The notes: generated from the letters alone by a model not told the origin. Counted from the first letter of the stretch, positions 28,464-37,180 are shown. The stretch is DNA of 64,000 nucleotides from Mariniphaga sp. (GCA_024636975.1 JAGXGA010000011.1:1-64000), one strand, 5' to 3'. Numbers and translations are program-made.

Positions 28464-28508
28464 GTAAAAACGGGCTTTTAACGCCCTTTCGGTAACGAAA
28501 AACCCGTT
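28464..28508 (-). terminator. Possible terminator between lipoprotein and ABC genes
   Basis: On the minus strand GGGC-gttaaaa-GCCC is followed by GTTTTT (28464-28486). A wider AACGGG (28469-28474) / CCCGTT (28503-28508) pairing overlaps it. Stems are short, so this is a weak call; it might only attenuate reading into the transporter gene. Confidence 0.3.
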
Positions 28509-28531
28509 CGTTTATATTGGATGTATGAATA

Positions 28532-29365
28532 CTACTCGAGGTGCTTGTTCCTTATCTCATTGATGGTTTCCGTCAGTTTTGCAACCTGCTCTTTGGTCAT
28601 CGATGTCGTTCCTTCTTCAAGGGCATAAATGGCATTTATTGCTGAAATATCCTGTCGGGTTTCGCTTAGTAATTCTGAATCTCTGTATTTTTCCATCAAT
28701 TGACCCAATTCACGAATATGCTTTTTTTGAAAAAGAATGGTTTCAATCAGACGCGGGTTCTGAAATGTGTTTTCAGAAATATGAGTGGTGAGATACAGGC
28801 CTTCGAATACGGTTCCTGCCAGTACCAGATAAGAAAGCTCAGTTCTCCCTTGTTTATTCAAAAATGAATAAGCATTCTGAAAAACGTTTGTAACGATATT
28901 AATCAACTCTTCCTTATTGTTGATATTTTCTGATATTTGCTCCGGTAAATCATCAGGTAAAGCTGCAGTTAAATCCAATTCGCGGGTAAGTCGTTCAATC
29001 GCCCTGAAATAGTCCTGTACTTCAGATGATTGATTGTAGGTAGTTGCGTATGCCAGGTCAGCAATATAAATGCCGAGGTTTATTGCCCTGCTCTTTTCGG
29101 TGAAATAACTTCCTGCTTTCTCCGGATCATTGGAAATATCAAAGATGTAACTTGCTTCAATTTCATTCAGCATGTTGGTTACCTCGAAAGTTGAGGGCAG
29201 CGGGTATATGTACTCTTCTACCTCCTGCTCAATCTTCTCGTTGGAAATTTCCGGGCTCTTATTTTTGTTCTCCTGACTTCTGTTGCCGCAGGAATAAAAG
29301 CCACTTGCCAGTATCCCCGATACTATGACCCATAAAACTAATTTAAAGGTTTTCATTGTTCTCAT
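28532..29365 (-). CDS. Lipoprotein of unknown function upstream of the ABC fusion
   Basis: A 277-residue lipoprotein: signal peptide with lipobox GFYSC at about residues 22-26, then a short polar linker (SQENKNKSPE). A helical domain follows with an aromatic/acidic start (EEYIYPLPSTFEVTNMLNEIEASYIFDISN) and segments such as NLGIYIADLAYATTYN. I cannot name its family with certainty. It lies 80 bases upstream of the TerB-ABC gene on the same strand, so it may be its envelope partner. An ATG three codons in (29356) is an equally good start. Confidence 0.7.
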   Translation of the reverse strand: MRTMKTFKLVLWVIVSGILASGFYSCGNRSQENKNKSPEISNEKIEQEVEEYIYPLPSTFEVTNMLNEIEASYIFDISNDPEKAGSYFTEKSRAINLGIYIADLAYATTYNQSSEVQDYFRAIERLTRELDLTAALPDDLPEQISENINNKEELINIVTNVFQNAYSFLNKQGRTELSYLVLAGTVFEGLYLTTHISENTFQNPRLIETILFQKKHIRELGQLMEKYRDSELLSETRQDISAINAIYALEEGTTSMTKEQVAKLTETINEIRNKHLE

Positions 29366-30390
29366 TTTGTATTTTTTTTATTGTTAGAATTTCAATTTGT
29401 AAAACGCCAACCAAAACATTATTAGTCAACCGCTTATTTTAAAAGATGCCTTTGCAAAGTTAATTCAAAATAACATAAAATCATTATCATTGTATGAATA
29501 TGGGCCAGAAAAGTGTTGTATGTTACCATAGCTTAAACACTTTTAGCAAATGAATCGGCGTTTGTAAACGAAGACAGCGGGAAGGGTGGTTGGCATTCTT
29601 GCATGGGAGGCGCGATTTCTCAGCCCGGCTGAAACCGTTCGGACAGGTCCGCCCGGCTGAAATCGTTCGGACGGGCGAGTCGCGCATTTAACATTTAAAA
29701 AAAATAGAAGGTTGTCATAGATTCACAGATTATTTGGAAGAAGGTAGCCACAGATTCACAGATTAATGGGAAGGAGGGGTGGATGGCATCCTGTGTTGTT
29801 ACATGCAGACATCCGGAATCAAAAAATGGGGATGCTATCCATAATTTTTTTCGTTGGCTGAACCATAATTCAAAAGATTGCACTGATGTTCATGGTTCGG
29901 TATTACCGAACCCACGGGAGTCGGATTTTCCAAATCCGACATTAAAGGGCACATGGGCAGACGCAATTCCCTGCAAGTTCAATTTCATTGTCAATGCCCT
30001 TTGATAAAAAACCTCCGGAAATTCATTTTCCAGGTTAATCAGGAAAATCATGGTTCAGATGTTATTTAACCCGAGTGCGACTAAGAAGATTCAATTTAGC
30101 TGTAAGTATTCTGCCGACAGTGATTTTCAGCATTATTGAAGGACAAAATTCCCAATCGCTGTTTTTTGGTAATTTCCTTGTTAAATATTTGCCTCGTTAA
30201 TCCGGATGATTTACTTTCGACAAAATGATTTTGCTTAAACAGATGAATATATGGGAACTATGCTTTGTGAACGTACTTTGGTACGAAATTTGAAAATTCA
30301 ACTTCAACACCTTAAAAACAAACCGTCTCTTTATTCAAGCTTATAATGCTAATTGACAATAAATTTTAATTACTTAAAAAAGGAGCCGTT
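29366..30390. repeat. 1-kb gene-free region with R5, R2, R1 and R6 fragments
   Basis: A compound R5 element at 29607-29689 has GCGCGA/TCGCGC arms enclosing two near-identical copies of CCCGGCTGAAACCGTTCGG. R2 units lie at 29713-29764 and an R1 element at 29781-29840. Two perfect hairpins follow at 29896-29912 (GGTTCGGT/ACCGAACC) and 29920-29940 (GTCGGATTT/AAATCCGAC, a further R5 variant). An R6 fragment ends near 30060 (AATCATGGTTCAGA). The last 330 bases hold the leader of the glycosyltransferase gene. No gene is seen. Confidence 0.6.
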
Positions 30391-31713
30391 ATGTTTTACG
30401 ATAAGTCAGAAAAATATTTACAAGAATCGCCCCCAATTGAAGCACTCAACCTGCAGAGTTACGAAGAGGTCATAGGCCACAAAAAGCTTGAAAAGCTGAA
30501 ACAACTGGCAGCGCCCCTGGAAAATAAAGTATGGGCGCACGTGAATTCAACGTACATAGGTGGCGGAGTAGCCGAAATGTTAAAGAGCCTCGTCCCGCTG
30601 GCCAAGGGCTTTGGCATCGATGCCCAATGGCATTTATTTGAGGCCCACAGCGAAGACTTTTTCTATATCACCAAAAAGTTTCATGATTTAATACAGGGGG
30701 TTGAGCAGCCTTTCAGCGTGGAAGAACTGCATGGAGTTTACATCGACAACTCCATTAAAAATTTCGAGAATTATTCAGTGACAGCCGATCTTACCGTGGT
30801 GCACGACCCGCAGCCCTGTGCCACTTCGGTTTTTGGAAATTACGAAGGACCCAAACTGTGGCGTTGCCATATCGATACCACCTCTGCCAATAAGCTCATC
30901 TGGAATTTCCTTCTGCCATTTATCAATCATTATGACGGCGCTATTTTTACCGATGAACGATTTGTAAAACAGGGGGTAAAAAAACCGGTGTACCGTGTAG
31001 CGCCCTCCATTGATCCGCTGAGCCCGAAAAACAGACAGTTGTCGGAACAGGAGGCACGACAGATTTTGGCGCCGCTGTTTAACAAGCACAATATCGATGG
31101 TGATCGCCCGATTGTGCTGGCAGTTTCGCGGTATGATATTCACAAGAACCAGGCGACAATTATCAAAGCGTTCAAGGAAATCAAGAACGACAAGGAAGTG
31201 CAGAATAAAAAGCCCATACTTATAATTGTGGGCAATACTGCTTCCGACGACCCGGATGGCCTGGCGATGTACGGACAAATAATGGAGGACCGTGAAAACG
31301 ATACCGACATCTTTTTGCTGATGAACATCGAGAACAACGATGAAAACATCGGCGCGCTGATGCGGATTGCCAACCAGTTTGTGCACATTTCCACCAAAGA
31401 AGGATTCGGACTGGTAGTTACGGAAGCGCTTTGGCAGGGAACACCGGTAATCGGCAGCAACGTGGGCGGAATACCTCAGCAGGTAATCGATAACGAAACC
31501 GGTTTTCTGGTAGAGCCGTTCGAAATTGACCAAATTAAACAAAAAATGAAATACCTTTTACTTCACCCCGATGAGAGCAAACACATTGGCAAACAAGCCA
31601 TGGAACATGTACGCGAGAATTTCCTGCTGCCGTCGCTGCTGGAAAAATACTTGTTGCTGATGCGCCACTACACAGGAGTTGACAGCAATCATCCGCATTT
31701 TAAGATAGGGTAG
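30391..31713 (+). CDS. GT4 glycosyltransferase, trehalose synthase (TreT)-like
   Basis: A 440-residue GT-B fold enzyme. The N-terminal half has the TreT-like start VNSTYIGGGVAEMLKSLVPLAKGFGIDAQW and HDPQP. The C-terminal half has VLAVSRYDIHKNQATIIKAF and the GT4 donor-site stretch STKEGFGLVVTEALWQGTPVIGSNVGGIPQQV (about 332-363). TreT makes trehalose from a nucleoside diphosphate glucose and glucose; Bacteroidota homologues of this group are often annotated as trehalose synthases, but substrate specificity is untested. The ATG follows an AAAAGGAG ribosome site. The gene is alone. A cytosolic, osmoprotection-related role is the best guess. Confidence 0.82.
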   Translation: MFYDKSEKYLQESPPIEALNLQSYEEVIGHKKLEKLKQLAAPLENKVWAHVNSTYIGGGVAEMLKSLVPLAKGFGIDAQWHLFEAHSEDFFYITKKFHDLIQGVEQPFSVEELHGVYIDNSIKNFENYSVTADLTVVHDPQPCATSVFGNYEGPKLWRCHIDTTSANKLIWNFLLPFINHYDGAIFTDERFVKQGVKKPVYRVAPSIDPLSPKNRQLSEQEARQILAPLFNKHNIDGDRPIVLAVSRYDIHKNQATIIKAFKEIKNDKEVQNKKPILIIVGNTASDDPDGLAMYGQIMEDRENDTDIFLLMNIENNDENIGALMRIANQFVHISTKEGFGLVVTEALWQGTPVIGSNVGGIPQQVIDNETGFLVEPFEIDQIKQKMKYLLLHPDESKHIGKQAMEHVRENFLLPSLLEKYLLLMRHYTGVDSNHPHFKIG

Positions 31714-31978
31714 AGGAGGGCAGAGGGCAAAGGGCAGAGGGCATGGGGCTAAGGGCGTGGGGCACAGAGCAGAGAGTGCTGTGAAGTGAACAGTAAACAG
31801 TCCATTGAACGGCTTCAGCCGTATTTCATAAGAAATCGTAGAACCGAAAAGTGCATTGCATCGTAATATAATAAGTTGGGTTAAGACAAAAGTGAGGGGT
31901 GACCTGGCGTTTTTGCGCCTTTGCGTGGAACGAAATTTATATGAATATTAACCAAATTGCAATTATACTATCAATAGC
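31714..31978. repeat. R3, R4 and R9 repeats downstream of the glycosyltransferase
   Basis: R3 words (GGGCAAAGGGCAGAGGGCATGGGG type) lie at 31711-31775, an R4 word at 31786-31800 and an R9 core (ACGGCTTCAGCCGT, a 6-bp-stem hairpin) at 31809-31822. The space separates two convergent genes. Confidence 0.6.
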
Positions 31979-32257
31979 TTACCCCGAATGTCTCAGTTCA
32001 TCATTTAACCTATCCTTCAAAAAAATCTTTATGAGCGATTGATACGGCACATCTCTTTTACGTGCGAGCATTTTTATCTCATCGAGGATATGTTCCGGCA
32101 GACGCAATGAAATGGTTTTTGTGGAAGGCTTCAGGTTAGGGAATACTGCTCTTTCTGCATTTTTCCAATCAATGAATTTCGACGAATCATGGGCAGCCCA
32201 AAATTCACTTTCTTCTTCTTCATTTTTAAAAACCGGTATTTTTTTAAGCTTGTTCAT
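31979..32257 (-). CDS. brnA: BrnA/CopG-type antitoxin
   Basis: A 92-residue protein. The N-terminal part (KIPVFKNEEEESEFWAAHDSS) is the usual toxin-binding/neutralising region of BrnA. The C-terminal half is a ribbon-helix-helix DNA-binding domain (TISLRLPEHILDEIKMLARKRDVPYQSLIKIFLKDRL). In BrnTA systems the antitoxin gene follows the toxin gene and the complex autorepresses the operon. Here the antitoxin ATG overlaps the end of the toxin gene by 14 bases, matching that design. Confidence 0.88.
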   Translation of the reverse strand: MNKLKKIPVFKNEEEESEFWAAHDSSKFIDWKNAERAVFPNLKPSTKTISLRLPEHILDEIKMLARKRDVPYQSLIKIFLKDRLNDELRHSG

Positions 32258-32543
32258 TGTATATGCTCCTTTCTTTTTTGTTCATATCCCTTGCAGATAT
32301 TACCCTTATGCGATTTTTTCTGATCGTAAAAACAATAAATAAAAACCGGCCTGCATCTGTTTTTCCCAATAAAAACCATCTTTTTTCAATTTGTGAATGT
32401 TTAACATCAACAAAAACAATTAATGGTTCATTAAAGAAAACCTGTTCGCATTCACCTTGTGTTACATGGTGACGCATCCAATTTTTTGCGGAATTTCCTT
32501 TATCCCATTCAAAACCGGTACAATTATCAAACACTTCTTTCAT
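32244..32543 (-). CDS. brnT: BrnT-type ribonuclease toxin
   Basis: A 99-residue toxin of the BrnT/RelE-like fold. The family pattern is clear: FEWDKGNSAKNWMRHHVTQGECEQVFF, then FVDVKHSQIEKRWFLLGKTDAGRFLFIVFTIRKNRIRVISARDMNKKER. BrnT cleaves RNA and is neutralised by BrnA. The frame continues 15 codons upstream, but the ATG at 32543 gives the standard start, and a promoter lies immediately ahead of it. The next gene downstream is the antitoxin, overlapping by 14 bases. Confidence 0.88.
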   Translation of the reverse strand: MKEVFDNCTGFEWDKGNSAKNWMRHHVTQGECEQVFFNEPLIVFVDVKHSQIEKRWFLLGKTDAGRFLFIVFTIRKNRIRVISARDMNKKERSIYNEQA

Positions 32544-32551
32544 GTATATTA

Positions 32552-32582
32552 CAAATATATACAAATAATTGTTGAGAGCAAA
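32552..32582 (-). promoter_or_regulatory. Promoter of brnTA, nearly leaderless
   Basis: On the minus strand TTTG (32579-32582) and TATATTTG (32552-32559) are 19 bases apart, a full match to the Bacteroidota pattern. The -7 box ends only 8 bases before the toxin ATG at 32543, so the transcript would carry almost no leader. Confidence 0.5.
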
Positions 32583-33326
32583 GAGCATGAGGCAAAGAGT
32601 TGAGACCAGAGTCCTTTAAATGGCTTCAGCCGTGTTATATAAGAAATAACTTAGAAGACCTCTTGCGTGCTGAAAGCCTGCCCAGCCGAATAAATAACAT
32701 AAGAAAATTTGCAGTTATAGTGACTGGAGAGACATTCAAGGGAGTTATCTCTCTGCACCGGCCATCTAGCTGTCAACGATTCCGGAGGAATCAAATGTCT
32801 ATAGCAATGCAGCCCCAATCAACCACCACTGCGGCGCAACTGCCGGCCTGGATTGAAACATACTCTTTCCATGCGCCGCCTTCGCCGGCCTGGTTTTAAT
32901 AGGAAGTTAAATGATAGTGAACAGTCCGCCCGGTTAAACCTTTTTTACCGGATGGCATCCCATGCAGTTACCTTGCAGGAACCTGAATTGGAAGAGGGGA
33001 TGCTATCCTTGCCCCAATAGGTAGTAACTATTCCGGTGCGCCTGTCTTCCCACCAGTCAGGTTGCACCTTTTAGTTCCGGTGCCTGATTTCTTCCACAAA
33101 TTTTTTGCTGCGCTGCAACTATAGCTACTGATTCACAGGATAACATCCCTTGCGAATTTTTAACAGCTTCGTGAACCAGGTTGTTTTATTGTAAATCATT
33201 TTCTAGTTTTAAGCTTTTAAACCTGAAGCTCTGATGATATGTAAAAGACCAAAAAGGATCCCACATTCGGGTGCAAAAATGCCACGTCCTTTCATTGTAA
33301 TTATTCAATACTGCTTAAAATAGAAA
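32583..33326. repeat. Gene-free region with R3, R9, R1, R7 and R8
   Basis: Contents in order: R3 words to about 32605, an R9 element at 32611-32688 (CGGCTTCAGCCG, then CTTAGAAGACC and GCTGAAAGCCTGCCCAGC), unclassified sequence to 32900, and an R4 word at 32911. An R1 element follows at 32950-33008, R7 at about 33035-33126 and R8 at about 33150-33232. The R8 copy ends 95 bases before the Nim-GNAT gene. A 99-codon open frame inside is not convincing. Confidence 0.6.
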
Positions 33327-34352
33327 ATGAGAAAAGCTAACCAGGAGATAACCGATAAATCGATACTTGAAGAAATATTGATTCATTCCAGAATTTGTCG
33401 TATTGGAATGATGGATAACGGATTGCCCTACATATTGCCTTTTAATTACGGCTACAGGGATAACCGGATTTACATCCATAGTGCCAGTGCCGGTAAAAAG
33501 ATTGACTTGTTAAAAAACAATCCCACTGTTTGTTTTGAGGTGGAGCTGAAAGCGGATATCGTTAAAAGCGACAAAGCCTGTAAATGGGCAACAGCTTACC
33601 GTTCCATTGTAGGATACGGGAATATTGAAATCCTTGACGATCTTGCACAAAAGCAACAGGCACTTGAAATTATTATGACACATAACGGAGCGCCTGGTTT
33701 GACTGAATTTGAGCCAAAACAAGTGGATGCTGTCCTGGTACTGAAGTTAACGATTGATACTTTAACGGGAAAGCAATCAGGCAACTGGGATAAAGTGCAT
33801 AATCCGGAATTGTACAATATGGAGACAGAGCGGTTGCTGTTAATTGAAATTTCAATGGATGATCTGGAAAACATTCACCGGTTGCATTCAGTTCAGGAAG
33901 TTGATGAATACAATACGCTTGGAATACCAACGACAATCGGGGAAACTGAGAAACTGACTGAATCAATGATTATGGACAGATATAAATTACCCAGAAATAA
34001 ATACACATGGAAAATATGTCTGAAGGAATCTGGTCAGTTTATAGGCATGGCAGGATTTACCTTATCGAACGACAAATTTAAGCTTGGTGAAATATATTAC
34101 AAACTACATCCAGGTTACTGGGGAAACGGCTATGCTACTGAAACAGCAAAGCGGCTTGTAAAAGCAGGCTTTGATGATTTCGGTTTACAGAAAGTAGAGG
34201 CCGGTGTGGCATCAGAAAACATAAAATCAATAAGCGTCCTGGAAAAGATTGGCATGAAACGGGAGGGACTCAGAAGAAAAATTTTACCCATCAGGGGAGA
34301 TTGGAAAGACAGTTACCACTATGCTATTGTAAGAGGAGATGGAGGTTGGTAG
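33327..34352 (+). CDS. Nim-like flavin domain fused to GNAT acetyltransferase
   Basis: A 341-residue two-domain protein. Residues about 1-155 are a pyridoxamine-phosphate-oxidase-like/NimA-type split barrel (ILEEILIHSRICRIGMMDNGLPYILPFNYGY, SIVGYGNIEIL). Residues about 165-338 are a RimJ/RimL-type GNAT domain (METERLLLIEISMDDLENI, IYYKLHPGYWGNGYATETAKRLV, ENIKSISVLEKIGMKREGLRR). Nim proteins in anaerobes are linked to 5-nitroimidazole resistance, and GNAT enzymes acetylate amines. The fusion suggests detoxification of one compound by two chemistries, which is inference. The junction is in one frame with no sign of a sequencing error. Confidence 0.85.
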   Translation: MRKANQEITDKSILEEILIHSRICRIGMMDNGLPYILPFNYGYRDNRIYIHSASAGKKIDLLKNNPTVCFEVELKADIVKSDKACKWATAYRSIVGYGNIEILDDLAQKQQALEIIMTHNGAPGLTEFEPKQVDAVLVLKLTIDTLTGKQSGNWDKVHNPELYNMETERLLLIEISMDDLENIHRLHSVQEVDEYNTLGIPTTIGETEKLTESMIMDRYKLPRNKYTWKICLKESGQFIGMAGFTLSNDKFKLGEIYYKLHPGYWGNGYATETAKRLVKAGFDDFGLQKVEAGVASENIKSISVLEKIGMKREGLRRKILPIRGDWKDSYHYAIVRGDGGW

Positions 34353-34688
34353 GGATTGGTGGAGATTTCAAATTGTAAAGTTACGGAATTGTCAAACTGC
34401 TGACTATTGCCGTTGTGCTTCAATGAGCAGAGAGCAGGAGAGTGAACAGTGTGTAGCCAGCCAGACTGCAGCTTTTAGTTTAGGCACCGGATTTCTTCTG
34501 CAAATTTTTTGCTGCGCTGCAGCTATAGCCAGATTGCTTTCTCAAGACATCCTTTTAATCCGGCACGATTTCATACTTCAACAGTTGACACTCATTGTAA
34601 AAGATATAAAACAGGCTAAACTTAAAGATATATGATATAACTTCGCAGAGAAAGTTCATGAATTGTAACTGCTTCAAAAAATGTAAAC
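34353..34688. repeat. R4, R7 and duplicated leader
   Basis: An R4 word lies at 34439-34450 and an R7 element at about 34444-34530 (TTTTTTGCTGCGCTGCAGCTA). The following 150 bases match the leader before the truncated copy at 22536. The stretch begins with GGTTGGTAGGGATTGGTGGAG repeats, similar to those at 45441. Confidence 0.6.
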
Positions 34689-35645
34689 ATGAGATATAAA
34701 CAACTACTTCTGACGGTTATTATTTTCGGAGTATTCCAAAGTCTTTTTGCAGGAAACTACGTCTTCTCGGTAAAAGGCACCAAAACTTACCTCAATAATC
34801 AGGAAATCCTGGTGGCAGGTTTACGTTGCTCAAACGCGCTGTATTCTGAAGAATCTGCAGCAGATTTAATCAGTCATCTGGATGAATTAATATCATACGG
34901 CGTAAACACTGTAAGTGTATTTGTAATGGGTTCGCGCTACGGAAATTTTAAAGGCTATCTGGAAGATGGAAGTCTTAATCCGGTTTATTCAAATCGGTTG
35001 GCTAACATTATTAAAGCAGCCGATAAAAAAGGAATGATTGTTCTGGTTGGATGTTTGTACTGGGGTGGCTCAACTGCCAAATGGGAATCGTGGACACAAA
35101 AGGAAGCAAATACAGCAGTTGCCAACACAGTTAAATTTCTTAAAGATAATAACTTCCGAAATGTCTTTATTGATGTCGATAATGAAGGAATGGCGATGCG
35201 TGAAGCAGGTTTTGATCCGGCAGAGTTAGTTCGTTCCGCCAAAAAAGTTGATCCTACGTTTTATATAGCAACAAATTTCAAAGGGGTTCCACCTGAAGAG
35301 GCCGATTTGGGAATTCATTTCAGCAAAAAAGATCCAAATAAACCCTACATTGAATCGGAAGGTACGCCAACAAATGCACCTGGTAATTACTGGGGAGAAT
35401 ACAGCAAAGCACCTCCGTTGGAAAACTACATTAACATTGGAATTTATTCTGAAGAAATGAAAATCAACCAAATCCAACTCACAAAAAATCATTTTGAAAG
35501 AGGTTGGGGATATATGCTTGCATCTACCTGGTTACAGTGCGTTCCGCCCCATGGGCCAAATGCCGGCCCAGGCGGAGATGGTTCAGAACAAAATCCCGGA
35601 ATTCGCTGGTGGCTGGAGGCTTTGAAGGAAATGAAAGGGGAATAG
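34689..35645 (+). CDS. Exported TIM-barrel glycosidase-like protein
   Basis: A 318-residue exported protein (signal peptide about 1-21, FQSLFAGN). It resembles clan GH-A type barrels: an early substrate-cleft strand (LVAGLRCSNALYS), HLDELISYGVNTVSVFVMGSR, IKAADKKGMIVLVGCLYWGG, and FIDVDNEGMA where N-E is the expected acid/base position. Late segments PYIESEGTP and MLASTWLQCVPPHGP could hold the nucleophile and aromatic platform. The exact family cannot be set by eye. This is the intact parent of the broken copy at 22536, and the duplicated segment includes its leader. Confidence 0.65.
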   Translation: MRYKQLLLTVIIFGVFQSLFAGNYVFSVKGTKTYLNNQEILVAGLRCSNALYSEESAADLISHLDELISYGVNTVSVFVMGSRYGNFKGYLEDGSLNPVYSNRLANIIKAADKKGMIVLVGCLYWGGSTAKWESWTQKEANTAVANTVKFLKDNNFRNVFIDVDNEGMAMREAGFDPAELVRSAKKVDPTFYIATNFKGVPPEEADLGIHFSKKDPNKPYIESEGTPTNAPGNYWGEYSKAPPLENYINIGIYSEEMKINQIQLTKNHFERGWGYMLASTWLQCVPPHGPNAGPGGDGSEQNPGIRWWLEALKEMKGE

Positions 35646-36166
35646 GGAAGGGAGCAAAGGGCATGGGGCACAGAGCATGGGGCAAAGTGACAGAGAGCAG
35701 AGTTGTCAGAGTGAACAGTCCTTTGAATTGCTGAAGCAATATTATATGAATAATAACATGATTTGCAGGTGTCGAACCTGCATGTCCTGAAGGCGCATCA
35801 ACAGGGCTCGTTCCTCTTTGGGCACATGCCTCCATCAGAGTATTTTCAGACACTACCAAAGGCCTGTCCGACTGCGTTCAGGCGGGGGGAATTTAAAGGG
35901 GATTTTTGCAGAAAAAAAAGAAAATGTTTTGGTGAAAAAGTAGTTATATGATAGTAAACAGTCCATTTAACGACTTCAGCCGTATTATAAAAAAAATAAC
36001 TTAGCAGATCTGTTGCGGGCTGAAAGCCTGCCCAGCTGCAAGCAGGGCCCAGCTTAATTCAGCCCAAGGCAGCCACCCTGGGTATTAGATAACCCCCAGC
36101 CCCTGCGGTGCCTGTTCTGCAAAAAAAAGAACGATTCCTTTTTCAATTTGACAATTTTACCATTTC
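35646..36166. repeat. R3, R4 and two R9 elements
   Basis: R3 words (GGGCATGGGGCACAGAGCA) lie at 35645-35703 and an R4 word at 35710. A diverged R9-like element lies at 35718-35790, with a GCAGGT/ACCTGC hairpin in place of the usual one. A fuller R9 lies at 35961-36038 (CTTCAGCCGTATTATAA, CTTAGCAGATCTGTTGCGGG, GCTGAAAGCCTGCCCAGC). No gene is seen. Confidence 0.6.
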
Positions 36167-36793
36167 TCAATTTCCCATTTCCCCCACATACATACTATCG
36201 CTCATCTCAGTTTGTCCCTGGTTGCGGAAGGCAATCCACACGTCAACAGCTCCATCAGTTAAGGCAGGCTTCCATGCGTAGCGGCCATCGGAGCGGCGGG
36301 TGTCGGTAAAGCGGAAATCGCTGTATTCTGTTTCTGCCGATTTGGCCATTACCACAAGGGTGTCGTTCGGATTGCGGCGGACAGCTTCCGGGTCGTTTTC
36401 CCATTCAATGAGCAGCCCCTCAGGCTGTGCAGTTAACGATGCGCTCACCGGCACCGGCAGTGAGCCCCTGCTCAGCAGCGCCTTGCTCTTATCCACGTAA
36501 ATAGAGGGATACTCCCCTGCCAGGGCATTGCGCATGTTGTACGACTGGGCAGCCTGCATGCCCGACCGCCCCAAAGCTTCTGAAGCAAAGGTGATGCGAA
36601 GGAGCCTGCTGAACGGTTTCAGAAACTCCAGCACCATCTTCATCCGCTGCCGCTGTGCCATCTGTGCCGGCGATTTCTTGTCATTGTAACGGTCAGGCAG
36701 CGACCGGACACGTCCCTGACCGCCCACTTTATAAAACACCATTTTATCCAATTTCCCGCTACCGCTGTCGAAAAGATTATTAATTGTTGCCAT
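36167..36793 (-). CDS. DUF6266 family protein
   Basis: A 208-residue protein matching the DUF6266 layout seen in Bacteroidota: an N-terminal conserved block (DKMVFYKVGGQGRVRSLPDRYND, then SPAQMAQRQRMKMVLEFLKPF), a middle AAQSYNMRNALAGEYP segment and a beta-rich C-terminal half (LLIEWENDPEAVRRNPNDTLVVMAKS, SDFRFTDTRRSDGRYAWKP). The function is unknown; many genomes carry several copies with a shared N-terminus. No signal peptide is seen. The GC content and codon use look higher than in flanking genes. A set of 11-bp direct repeats lies upstream. Confidence 0.8.
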   Translation of the reverse strand: MATINNLFDSGSGKLDKMVFYKVGGQGRVRSLPDRYNDKKSPAQMAQRQRMKMVLEFLKPFSRLLRITFASEALGRSGMQAAQSYNMRNALAGEYPSIYVDKSKALLSRGSLPVPVSASLTAQPEGLLIEWENDPEAVRRNPNDTLVVMAKSAETEYSDFRFTDTRRSDGRYAWKPALTDGAVDVWIAFRNQGQTEMSDSMYVGEMGN

Positions 36794-36837
36794 TAGAATA
36801 AACTTAGGTTAATATCAAATACATATCAAATTCCTAC

Positions 36838-36962
36838 CAAAGATAGCATAAGTTTAGATTAATCACACATCAGATTCGCATTATTTTCAGATCATAATCA
36901 CAAAATCGCGAGTTTATTGCGAGTTTAATGCGAGTTTGATGTGAGTTTGATGTGAGTTTGAT
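36838..36962 (-). promoter_or_regulatory. TATCTTTG box and five 11-bp repeats upstream of DUF6266
   Basis: A TAnnTTTG match (TATCTTTG on the minus strand) lies at 36838-36845, without a clear -33 box. Further upstream, 36908-36962 holds five uninterrupted 11-base units (GCGAGTTTATT, GCGAGTTTAAT, GCGAGTTTGAT and two of GTGAGTTTGAT). An 11-bp period is close to one DNA turn, so all units face the same side of the helix, as expected for an activator or repressor array. Confidence 0.5.
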
Positions 36963-37180
36963 CAAACGATGCTACTTCTTTGGTAAAGGTATAATACTTG
37001 CCTGGATCACTCCAGGCAGGAACATGTTTTTCAGCCACCCTTTTAATTTTATGCTCACAATCACCAGGAAGCAAGAAAATGGTATGATGAAACTTTAAGG
37101 CTTGAACCTTATTTCAATGTTCCAGGTTATACCCGGGGGGTATTGAGGCTTTCTTCAAAAAGGCGATCCTGAATGTGCTT
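36963..37180. other. Short spacer, nothing specific
   Basis: The space lies between two minus-strand genes. A small palindrome around 37130-37143 (ATACCC/GGGTAT) may help end the transcript of the membrane protein gene, but no T-run follows. Confidence 0.35.

Noticed and set aside
32600-32899. 99-codon plus-strand open frame
   Set aside because: It runs through an R9 repeat, has no family features and no start signal; it looks like chance.
33327-34352. Fusion of Nim and GNAT as a sequencing artefact
   Set aside because: The linker region has normal codon use and no homopolymer at the junction. Both domains are complete.
35524-35859. 111-codon minus-strand open frame
   Set aside because: It lies over the 3' end of the glycosidase-like gene and R3/R4 repeats, and its sequence is low complexity.
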